Shown: in pieces, positions 33,568 to 40,018 of the stretch
Layout: every line of letters starts with the position of its first letter
Numbering within the stretch: the stretch's first letter is position 1
NCBI GenBank assembly: GCA_019057975.1
Contig: JAHLWJ010000005.1
Coordinates: forward strand, 1 to 40,018
Direction: 5' to 3'
DNA length: 40,018 nt
From: Promethearchaeota archaeon
Lineage (GTDB): Archaea; Asgardarchaeota; Lokiarchaeia; Sigynarchaeales; SOKP01
The notes under the pieces: generated by a model
Database searches by the model: none
The model's input: only the letters and a program-made list of their open reading frames with translations
Told to the model about the DNA's origin: nothing
Position numbers and translations under genes: made by a program

Positions 33568-33822
33568 TTTAGAAATTTGTTTTAAAATTTCATTACAATA
33601 CTTCATTTTTTACATTCTTAACTATAATACAATATTTTCCATCATGAAACTAAATAAAGATCTGAATTTTTTAAAAGTTAAGGAAATTTATGCATGATTC
33701 TTAGTTAAGATCATTATCATTCAGATTATTCAAATTTATAAATGAAAAATAATAAAAATTATATCAAACCATTCTACTTAATTTACTGTATCATAATACA
33801 ATAAACATAAAACTGATTCATT

Positions 33823-34935
33823 ATGACTGATATTCATTTTAATAAAGAGAAAGGTTCTCAGTTAACATTATTTACTCCTGGACCTGTTCATGTTCCAGAA
33901 AGAGTTCTAAAGGAATTAGCAAAACCAAATGATACTCATAGATCAAAACCTTACTCAGAAATGCATCAAATGGCCACTGAGGGACTTCAAAGATTATTAT
34001 ATACTAAAAACGAATGTTTGATATCTACTTCAAGTGCTACAGGTGTTATGGAAGCGTGTGTCAGAAATTTAATTGACGATGACGAGAAAGCATTATTTTT
34101 GTCAATTGGAGCCTTTGGTGATAGATGGTATGATATTGGAATATCAAATGGTAAAAATGCCATAAAAGAGGGTGTTGAGTGGGGACATGCTATTACTGGT
34201 AAATTTGTTAAAGAAGTAATGGATAACGATAACTATTCAGTAGTTTTTATTCAATCAAATGAAACTTCTACAGGAGTATATAATCCTGTTGATAAAGTGG
34301 TACCCATTTTAAAAGATTATGGACCATTAGTGTGTGTAGATGCTACTTCTTCAATGGCAGGTGTCAAAATTGAGGTTGATAAACTAGGAATCGATGTTTG
34401 TTTAGCTTCAGTTCAGAAATGTTTTGCCTTACCTCCTGGACTTGCTGTATGTTCTGTATCAGATGCAGCGTTCAAAAAAGCAGAAAAGGTGAAAAATAGA
34501 GGATTTTATTTCGATTTTATCGGATTGAAAAAAAGGAATGCTAAGCATCAAACTCCAACCACTCCACCTATACCACAAATAAGAGGATTAACTGCTCAAT
34601 TAGATTATATATTAAATGAAGAAGGTTTAGAGAAAAGATTTGAAAGACATGAGCAACTTGGAAGGCGAACACGTGAATGGGTTCACGAGATGAATCTTAA
34701 AATGTTTCCTGAGAAGGGATATGAATCAAATACGGTCTCAACTATAAGCAATTCATTAAATCTTGATATCCCAAAAATGGTTTCAATGCTTTTAGAAAAA
34801 GGTTATCGAATTGTTAATGGATATGGAAACCTTGTAAATAAAACGTTCCGAATTGGCCATATGGGAGAAATTAATCTTAACGACCTTGAAAAAATGTTAA
34901 AAGTCCTTACAGAAATCATAAAAGAGTTAAAATAA
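33823..34935 (+). CDS. Class V aminotransferase, serine-pyruvate/phosphoserine aminotransferase-like
   Basis: The 370-residue PLP enzyme begins LTLFTPGPVHVPERVLKEL, the typical start of the SPT/AGT and soluble-hydrogenase-subunit group. It has SSATGVMEACVRNLI (PLP phosphate contact), VDATSSMAG (Asp173, ring nitrogen contact) and ASVQKCFALPPG with Lys199 as the Schiff base. Being just upstream of a 3-phosphoglycerate dehydrogenase, it most likely makes phosphoserine (the SerC step) or serine from hydroxypyruvate, as class V enzymes of this branch do in many anaerobes. It has 134 nt to serA. Alternatives are alanine-glyoxylate or serine-pyruvate transaminase. Confidence 0.8.
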   Translation: MTDIHFNKEKGSQLTLFTPGPVHVPERVLKELAKPNDTHRSKPYSEMHQMATEGLQRLLYTKNECLISTSSATGVMEACVRNLIDDDEKALFLSIGAFGDRWYDIGISNGKNAIKEGVEWGHAITGKFVKEVMDNDNYSVVFIQSNETSTGVYNPVDKVVPILKDYGPLVCVDATSSMAGVKIEVDKLGIDVCLASVQKCFALPPGLAVCSVSDAAFKKAEKVKNRGFYFDFIGLKKRNAKHQTPTTPPIPQIRGLTAQLDYILNEEGLEKRFERHEQLGRRTREWVHEMNLKMFPEKGYESNTVSTISNSLNLDIPKMVSMLLEKGYRIVNGYGNLVNKTFRIGHMGEINLNDLEKMLKVLTEIIKELK

Positions 34936-35069
34936 TTCTTTAAGGCTTTGATCAAACTATCATATTTTTTTATTAACTTTTAAATGAAAAAAAAGATTAA
35001 TGAAATATCAGAAACTCTTTAAATTAGAAAAACAATGTAATTTACCTAAATTAAATCCATGTGATATAG

Positions 35070-36005
35070 ATGAAAGTATTAATTAGTGATAAGCTTCAAG
35101 ATAAAGGTATCAAAATATTTGAAGATAATGGATTTGAGGTTATAAAAAAATTTGCTATAACTCATGACGAACTAAAAGAGGAAATAGAAAACTATGATGG
35201 GATTGTAATTCGGTCAAGAACAAAGTTAACCGCTGACGTGTTAGAAAATGCAAAAAATTTAAAAGCTATTGGTAGAGCAGGAGTTGGCTTAGACAATGTA
35301 GATAGACAAAAAGCAGCTGAAATGAATATAGAAGTTTTAAATACTCCCGAAGCTCCAGCTGTATCAGTAGCAGAGTTAGCTTTAGGCTTAATGTTATCAT
35401 TAGCAAGGAAAATTTCTCATGCTGATCGTACAACACACCAAGGACAATGGAATAAAAGTCAATATTTAGGTTATACATTAAAAGGAAAAAAACTGGGATT
35501 AATAGGATTTGGAAATATAGCAAAACACTTAGCAAAAATCACACTTGCTATGGGAATGAGTGTTGGAGTTTACTCCCGGTTTAGTAAAGGTCAAGTAGCT
35601 ATAGATGAAGCTAAAAAAATTGGATGTTCTATTTATAATTCAATTGAAGATTTGGTGAAAGATGCTCAAATAATATCATTACATCTTCCTGCTACTCCTC
35701 AAACTGAAAATATAATCAATGAAGACCTAATTAAACTTATGAGAAAAGATGCCGTAATTATCAATACTGCCAGAGGTAAATTAATTGACAATAAGGCTTT
35801 AATAAAAGCATTAGAGAACAAGAATATTTCGGGTGCAGCTCTTGATGTTTATCGAGAAGAACCTCTTAAGGATCCAGAATTGATTAAATGTAAAGAAAAT
35901 CTAATACTTACACCTCACATCGGGAGTCAAAGTATTGAAAATCAAATTGAAGCTGCTACTATGATTGCAGAAAAAATGTCAGAATTTCTTAAGAAATATC
36001 AATAA
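35070..36005 (+). CDS. serA: D-3-phosphoglycerate dehydrogenase, short form (SerA)
   Basis: This 311-residue D-2-hydroxyacid dehydrogenase oxidises 3-phosphoglycerate to phosphohydroxypyruvate. The Rossmann loop is GLIGFGNIAKHLA (about 146-158). The catalytic set is Arg in NTARGKLID region context, Glu in YREEPL and His in LTPHIGSQS. It lacks the C-terminal ACT domain of the long SerA, so serine feedback inhibition of the classical kind is not expected. RAGVGLDNVDRQKAAE is a SerA-type signature. It lies downstream of the class V aminotransferase and convergent with the DUF1015 gene (9 nt between stop codons). Confidence 0.9.
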   Translation: MKVLISDKLQDKGIKIFEDNGFEVIKKFAITHDELKEEIENYDGIVIRSRTKLTADVLENAKNLKAIGRAGVGLDNVDRQKAAEMNIEVLNTPEAPAVSVAELALGLMLSLARKISHADRTTHQGQWNKSQYLGYTLKGKKLGLIGFGNIAKHLAKITLAMGMSVGVYSRFSKGQVAIDEAKKIGCSIYNSIEDLVKDAQIISLHLPATPQTENIINEDLIKLMRKDAVIINTARGKLIDNKALIKALENKNISGAALDVYREEPLKDPELIKCKENLILTPHIGSQSIENQIEAATMIAEKMSEFLKKYQ

Positions 36006-36014
36006 TTAGTTTTC

Positions 36015-37217
36015 TTAGTATTCTTTTAAATCATGTATAACTAACCCTGAGAGAACTTTTGGGTCAAACCAGGTAGATTTGGGTGGCATTACACCTCCTT
36101 TATCCGCAATCGACTCTAAATCTCTAATATCTACCGGATATAAATTAAAAAATAGATCATTTCCTTTTTCAGTTATGTATTTTTCCATTTCTTTAGGATC
36201 ACGTATACCTCCTACAAAGAAGATATTTTCATCGGCACGAGGATCACTAATACCTAGGATAGGCTCTAATACCTTATCTTGAAGAATAGCAACATCTAAA
36301 GATTGTCGTTTGGATTTAAATTTTTTATTTTTAATTGTTAGTTTATACCATTTACCCATTAAACATACAGCAATCTCATTTTTCTCTACTGGATTAAAAG
36401 CATCTTCTATTAATTCTATGTTAAATATCTCTTCTAAATTCTTTAAGAATTCAGTTTCTGATATTGGAAGTTTTCTAACAACCCGATTATATGGCAATAT
36501 GCGAATTTGATCATCAGAAGCTACATATGCTAATAAGTATTGCCATGGTTCTTCAGATATTTCGTCTTTATTAGATTTTTTCAACTGAATTTTACGGTAT
36601 TCAGCAGCACTCGCCGCCCTGTGATGTCCATCAGCAATATATATTTTTTCTTTTTTAAATAAGTCTTTTAATTTGTTGATAACAGTAGAATTAGTTTCTT
36701 GCCACAATATATGCTTATAGCCATATTTTTTAAAATTGAATTTAGGTCTCTTTTCTTTAATTTGCTCAATCATCTGATTTATCTTATTATTTACTTTAAA
36801 AACCGTCCAAACTAAACCCGCTGCAACATTAGTTGTAACAATATGATTTGTTCTGTCTTTAAGTGGTTTTTCTCGGGTGTGCTCATGTTTCACAATATTG
36901 CCATCCCCATAATCTTCAAGAGCAATTCCAATTATTAATCCTTGATGACTAAAATGAGCAGATTCTTGCCGATATACAAATATACTTGGAGTTTTTTCTT
37001 GTTCGATTATTTTTTTATCTTTAAAATCTTTATATGCTTTAGCAGCATTTTCATAAACTTCATTACCTTCTCCATCAGGTAAAATAAGATGTATCAATGA
37101 ATTAAGAATCTTCTTTAATTCTTGTTCCTCTTCTTTGCTAATTATATCATAAGGGTTAGTGCAAAATTCTGCTGGATTGATGGGAATAAAAGGTTTAAGT
37201 GGAGATACAAGTACCAT
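36015..37217 (-). CDS. DUF1015 protein, SerA-associated
   Basis: The 400-residue protein has the DUF1015 layout: VSPLKPFIPINPAEFCTNPYDIIS at the start, FVYRQESAHFSHQGLIIGIA, EHTREKPLKDRTNH, IADGHHRAASAAEYRK (about 193-208) and ending MPPKSTWFDPKVLSGLVIHD. The DGHHR motif is strictly kept in the family and resembles ParB/sulfiredoxin-type nucleotide sites. In many anaerobic bacteria and archaea the gene is next to serA and a class V aminotransferase, as here, which points to a role in serine synthesis, but the reaction is not established. Tail-to-tail with serA, so not in one transcript. No signal peptide. Confidence 0.85.
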   Translation of the reverse strand: MVLVSPLKPFIPINPAEFCTNPYDIISKEEEQELKKILNSLIHLILPDGEGNEVYENAAKAYKDFKDKKIIEQEKTPSIFVYRQESAHFSHQGLIIGIALEDYGDGNIVKHEHTREKPLKDRTNHIVTTNVAAGLVWTVFKVNNKINQMIEQIKEKRPKFNFKKYGYKHILWQETNSTVINKLKDLFKKEKIYIADGHHRAASAAEYRKIQLKKSNKDEISEEPWQYLLAYVASDDQIRILPYNRVVRKLPISETEFLKNLEEIFNIELIEDAFNPVEKNEIAVCLMGKWYKLTIKNKKFKSKRQSLDVAILQDKVLEPILGISDPRADENIFFVGGIRDPKEMEKYITEKGNDLFFNLYPVDIRDLESIADKGGVMPPKSTWFDPKVLSGLVIHDLKEY

Positions 37218-37276
37218 AATATTAAATAAAAGATATAAGCTCTTATATTAATTTCGATTGTTAGAAATCCGGATTT

Positions 37277-37858
37277 CTATATTTGATATCCTTCTATTTT
37301 TAATAATTGTTTTTTTAGATTTGTCTCCCATGTTTTATCTGATTTTCCCATAAAACCTCCGATTTCTCCGTTTTTTCTTAGAACGCGGTGACAAGGAATA
37401 ACTAAGGGTATTGGATTTGATTTACAGACATTTCCTATAGCTCTATAGGCTCTTGAGCCAATTTCATCACCGATTTTTGAATATGTCGTTATTTCACCAG
37501 GTTTCAGGTTAATGAGACTTCTAACAACATCTTGAGAAAAACTTGTTGGGAATTTTTCTTGTATATCCAATTGGATGCCTAACTCACTTATCTTATCAAA
37601 TAAATTGATTTTTCCTCCTGATAAGTGATTGTTGATTAAATCTATTAAATTTTGAACATTGTTTCTTGAAATTGTATGAGTATCTTCTATCAATTCAAGC
37701 TTTTCTCGTCCAACAAAGTTAGTAGCATCAGTCTTATTTTTGAAAAAATGAATTTCTTTTAACTTAATTTTCTTTTGTTCCTCTAAATCTTCAAAAGTTA
37801 TAAGTATGATAATGTTTAAATGAGTGGGTTTAAAATAAATTGCAGAAATTTGTATCAC
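37277..37858 (-). CDS. ogt: Methylated-DNA-protein cysteine methyltransferase (Ogt type)
   Basis: This 193-residue repair protein transfers alkyl groups from O6-alkylguanine in DNA to its own cysteine. The active-site motif VIPCHRVL has Cys156. The C-terminal domain includes the helix-turn-helix GEITTYSKIGDEIGSRAYRAIGNV and the NPIPLVIPCHR region, ending GEIGGFMG. The N-terminal 100 residues are the less conserved ribonuclease-H-like domain. The length is as expected. It lies 59 nt downstream of the DUF1015 gene start region, on the same strand, with an independent leader. The start at 37858 gives no Shine-Dalgarno match. Confidence 0.95.
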   Translation of the reverse strand: MIQISAIYFKPTHLNIIILITFEDLEEQKKIKLKEIHFFKNKTDATNFVGREKLELIEDTHTISRNNVQNLIDLINNHLSGGKINLFDKISELGIQLDIQEKFPTSFSQDVVRSLINLKPGEITTYSKIGDEIGSRAYRAIGNVCKSNPIPLVIPCHRVLRKNGEIGGFMGKSDKTWETNLKKQLLKIEGYQI

Positions 37859-38030
37859 CTTATAGAATTTACTACTAGGAAGGATGAACTATCTTTCAAT
37901 TTCGAAAATTATAAAAAACTAATCCCTCATACTAGTTATAAGTTTCTATTAAAAAAAATAATAAATATATTTGCTACATTAACATTTTATACTATTCTAT
38001 TTTAAATTAAAAATTGAGGCTAAATTAACT

Positions 38031-39035
38031 GTGTCAAAAGATTTAAGAGATGTATTAGATGGCATTGAATCTAGTGAAAAGAAAACTGCTATTTTGCAAT
38101 CAAAAGTAGATAAGTTAACAGCACTAGTAGAACGTCAAAAAAGAGTAGTTGGTGAACAAGAGACTATAATAGATGACCAAAAAGCCAAGATCTCTAAAAT
38201 GAGCGATATTCCAGAAGATATTCTTGAATTAAAAGTTTTAATTGGCGCGCAAAGACAACAACTTAATGAGAAAGAGCTTGAGCTAGAATATGCTAAGGGA
38301 GAGATCGCTCAATCACAAAAGGAACTTGAATTAATGAAAAAACAAATTATTCCTACACAAAAGAAGTTAGAGGAATCTTATGAGACTATGGGAAATTTAA
38401 GAGCAGAAATGGCTGAAAAAAGTTCAGAATTTATTCTGCAAAAGGAATCAAAGAAATCTTTAGAAAACAAAATACAAGAATTAGAAGCATTTACTGATAA
38501 GTTTAAAGAAGAACAAGTTAAAATAATATCTCAAATGGAAGAAAAATACATAAAAGAAACACAAGAATTAAAATCTAAACTTAATCAACTTGATCAAATA
38601 TTATTGGATAGTAAATTAGTTTCTACAGAAAAAGACTCTGAAGCGAAAGATGCTGTTTCTAGATTTGAACAAATGAGAAATAAACATGAAGAATTAATTA
38701 ATAAAGTTGGAGAACTAAGTGATAAAAATAGAGAAGCTAATGCAGAAAAAGAGCGTTTAAACAAAAAGATTAAAGAAATCCAAGATTTCCATAAAGACAA
38801 CATCGAAAAGATCCAATATTTTGATAAACTAAAACCGTTAATGGAAAAAGAAGTACTTTTCAAAACTTTTCTTATAGTTGAAGAAGTAGGAGCAATAACA
38901 TTAGAAGATCTCCGAGCCGCTCTTGGTTCTCCTATAGTTATAGTCAAAAGAAATGTTCAAGATTTAGAAAATGCAGGCATTCTTGAAACTAATGAACAAG
39001 GTAAAATCGTTGTTAAACAAATTGAAGATAGTTAG
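38031..39035 (+). CDS. Coiled-coil protein with C-terminal winged-helix domain
   Basis: The 334-residue protein starts with GTG at 38031 (MSKDLRDVLDGIESSEKKT). Residues about 10-265 form a long coiled coil, rich in Glu, Lys and Gln with heptads (QSKVDKLTALVERQKRVVGE). The last 65 residues are a winged-helix domain: LFKTFLIVEEVGAITLEDLR, VIVKRNVQDLENAGIL and GKIVVKQIED. The long rod plus DNA or protein-binding head resembles archaeal coiled-coil/HTH regulators and Asgard proteins with ESCRT-like winged helices. No membrane segment. It is convergent with the small longin-like gene (58 nt). Function unknown. Confidence 0.65.
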   Translation: MSKDLRDVLDGIESSEKKTAILQSKVDKLTALVERQKRVVGEQETIIDDQKAKISKMSDIPEDILELKVLIGAQRQQLNEKELELEYAKGEIAQSQKELELMKKQIIPTQKKLEESYETMGNLRAEMAEKSSEFILQKESKKSLENKIQELEAFTDKFKEEQVKIISQMEEKYIKETQELKSKLNQLDQILLDSKLVSTEKDSEAKDAVSRFEQMRNKHEELINKVGELSDKNREANAEKERLNKKIKEIQDFHKDNIEKIQYFDKLKPLMEKEVLFKTFLIVEEVGAITLEDLRAALGSPIVIVKRNVQDLENAGILETNEQGKIVVKQIEDS

Positions 39036-39093
39036 TTTAACTTATCTTAATTCATTTTAAGCAATTTAAAAAAAGGATAATAATAAAAGATCT

Positions 39094-39471
39094 TTATACC
39101 TTGGCTAATTGGTAATAAAGCCCAGGTAAAACCTCCCGAAATGAGTCATCTGGGATTTTTTCAAGAATTTCTGCCGCAATTGTCTTTAATACCTCTCGAT
39201 ATTTTCCAGGTTTTTCATCTCGTCGAAGTATAAGAGCTACAACATAATTCTCGACTGATATAAAATCTTGTCCTACTCCTGAGAAAAATGATACTACTTT
39301 ATTATTCTTAAGTGCGATGCTCGCAAAACCAGGTTTGAGACTCTGGTATCTGTGACTTGAATATACTTGCGTGAGTAGATTGTTAGTGATCTTTAAAGTC
39401 TCCGGATAAAAACCTTCATTTATTGGGCCAATTTCATTATCCCAGCGAATTACTAGAATACCTACAGGCAT
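39094..39471 (-). CDS. Small longin-like domain protein
   Basis: This 125-residue protein is a single longin-type domain by pattern. It opens with GILVIRWDNEIGPINEGFYP, where the W/F-D-x-x-x-G-P turn is seen in longin domains of Nprl2/DENN type and their Asgard relatives. Then come a helix (TLKITNNLLTQVYSSH), two strands (GFASIALKNNKVVSFFSG, NYVVALILRRDE) and a C-terminal helix. Longin proteins bind small GTPases and serve in vesicle traffic in eukaryotes. It is the last CDS of the window and transcribes away from the tRNA-Leu gene. The 262 nt upstream to the tRNA are AT-rich and hold only a likely TATA box of that tRNA. Confidence 0.5.
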   Translation of the reverse strand: MPVGILVIRWDNEIGPINEGFYPETLKITNNLLTQVYSSHRYQSLKPGFASIALKNNKVVSFFSGVGQDFISVENYVVALILRRDEKPGKYREVLKTIAAEILEKIPDDSFREVLPGLYYQLAKV

Positions 39472-39700
39472 GATATTTAACCATATAATTTATCTATTTT
39501 AAGGTAATAATCTAAATCTATAAGTACAAGTTGATGAATTGTGAGTACGATATTATTTTAATATTTTACAATTATTTATTTCTTTTTATTTTTTCTTTAA
39601 ACCCTATCTAACTATAAATATCAGACTTAAGAAAAATTTAAATTAAAATTATAACTTTGAATTATTGTCACCCTTAAAAGCCATTAATAATATTTTTGAG

Positions 39701-39710
39701 CTTTTAAAAG
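39701..39710 (+). promoter_or_regulatory. Likely TATA box of tRNA-Leu
   Basis: CTTTTAAAAG stands 24-33 nt before the first base of the tRNA, the distance expected from TATA box to start of an archaeal tRNA transcript. The upstream purine-rich BRE element is weak. Confidence 0.4.
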
Positions 39711-39733
39711 ACAGAAACTATTTTTTTAACATT

Positions 39734-39930
39734 GGAGGGGTTACCGAGTTTGGTCAATTTGACCACAGTATAAAAGGCCATATTATATGCTTGATTGGGT
39801 CAAGACTATAGGTGCTGGACTTAAGATCCAGATACCACAGCCATGGCTTTGGTAGGATAATGGCAAAGGCCTTCGAGAGTTCGAATCTTGCTCAACCGTT
39901 TCGGGAGCTGCAAAATTCTCTCCCCCTCCA
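39734..39930 (+). tRNA. tRNA-Leu(UAA) interrupted in D-loop, variable arm and T-loop
   Basis: Acceptor GGAGGGG (39734-39740) pairs with CCCCTCC (39923-39929), discriminator A at 39930. The anticodon arm is CTGGA-CTTAAGA-TCCAG with anticodon TAA at 39822-39824. The D-stem is ACC(G)/(A)GGT (39743-39746, 39810-39813). The T-stem is GAGAG (39875-39879) with CTCTC (39918-39922). The gene is 197 nt against about 85 expected. Extra sequence is about 52 nt in the D-loop (hairpin TTGACC 39759-39764 / GGTCAA 39798-39803), about 29 nt in the variable arm (TACCA 39833-39837 / TGGTA 39850-39854 with AGCC/GGCT inside) and 31 nt in the T-loop (GCTC/GAGC hairpin). Each is intron-like. The variable-arm split is the least certain. 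Confidence 0.75.
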
Positions 39931-40018
39931 CATATTTTAACCAATTTTTTCATCTTTAACACATTAATTTTTTCTTTAAAAGATAATAGTTATATTTTTA
40001 TTATCAAATTTGTAGATA

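Noticed and set aside
38594..38947. 117-residue minus-strand ORF
   Set aside because: It is the shadow of the coiled-coil gene; Ser/Leu-rich composition mirrors the Glu/Lys-rich coding strand.
39788..39900. A shorter tRNA ending at GCTCAACCG
   Set aside because: No matching acceptor 5' strand exists for it, and the T-stem would contain a mismatch. GGAGGGG/CCCCTCC gives perfect acceptor and T-stem pairing when introns are allowed.
1..40018. CRISPR array, insertion sequence, phage or integron signs
   Set aside because: No regularly spaced repeats, transposase, integrase, terminase or terminal repeats were found on either strand.

Overview
The window reads as a chromosome fragment of an Asgard archaeon, most likely Lokiarchaeia-like. 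The support is a very AT-rich sequence, short TATA-type promoters with leaderless or weakly led genes, and archaeal core genes: aCPSF1 (KH-metallo-beta-lactamase-beta-CASP nuclease), a proteasome beta subunit, an EF-2 paralogue and intron-bearing tRNAs. Alongside these lie eukaryote-flavoured Asgard proteins: longin-like and roadblock-like proteins, an AN1-type zinc finger joined to winged-helix repeats, and a GldG/IFT52-like (GIFT) protein. No phage, IS element or CRISPR array is visible. The lineage call is an inference from gene content, not from a phylogeny.

Layout. 1-3.5 kb: the end of a membrane-anchored protein, a GT87-like mannosyltransferase, a lone hisA and a CcdA/UreH-like membrane protein. 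3.6-7.1 kb: a 790-residue AN1/winged-helix protein, a NikR-like ribbon-helix-helix regulator, a parvulin and tRNA-Gln(CUG). 7.3-12 kb: a possible structured RNA, a dGTPase-like HD hydrolase, a NapH-like polyferredoxin and aCPSF1. 12-15 kb: purN, a second possible structured RNA and an EF-2 paralogue without the diphthamide site. 15-18 kb: a longin-like protein, a zinc/roadblock protein, a small helical protein and tRNA-Gly(CCC). 18-21.7 kb: two tandem DUF998 membrane proteins, nicotinamidase, a low-molecular-weight phosphatase and UppP. 21.6-27.7 kb: myo-inositol-phosphate synthase surrounded by four divergent ATP-grasp proteins and a HAD phosphatase with a lysine-rich tail. 27.7-31.7 kb: an HhH-FKBP fusion, a radical SAM protein, a GIFT-domain protein and the proteasome beta subunit. 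31.8-40 kb: a DMT transporter, a membrane protein, a class V aminotransferase plus serA plus DUF1015 (serine synthesis), an alkyltransferase, a coiled-coil winged-helix protein, a small longin-like protein and tRNA-Leu(UAA).

Two things stand out. First, the inositol locus (21.6-27.7 kb) has the parts of a soluble, lipid-independent inositol (poly)phosphate pathway: INO1 makes inositol 3-phosphate, ITPK/RimK-like ATP-grasp enzymes could phosphorylate or conjugate it, and a HAD enzyme could remove phosphate. Second, all three tRNA genes here can be folded into proper cloverleaves only if intron-like insertions outside the anticodon loop are removed. The D-loop is interrupted in all three, the T-loop in Gln and Leu, and the variable arm in Leu. 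Both claims rest on sequence reading alone and need the checks listed in the findings.
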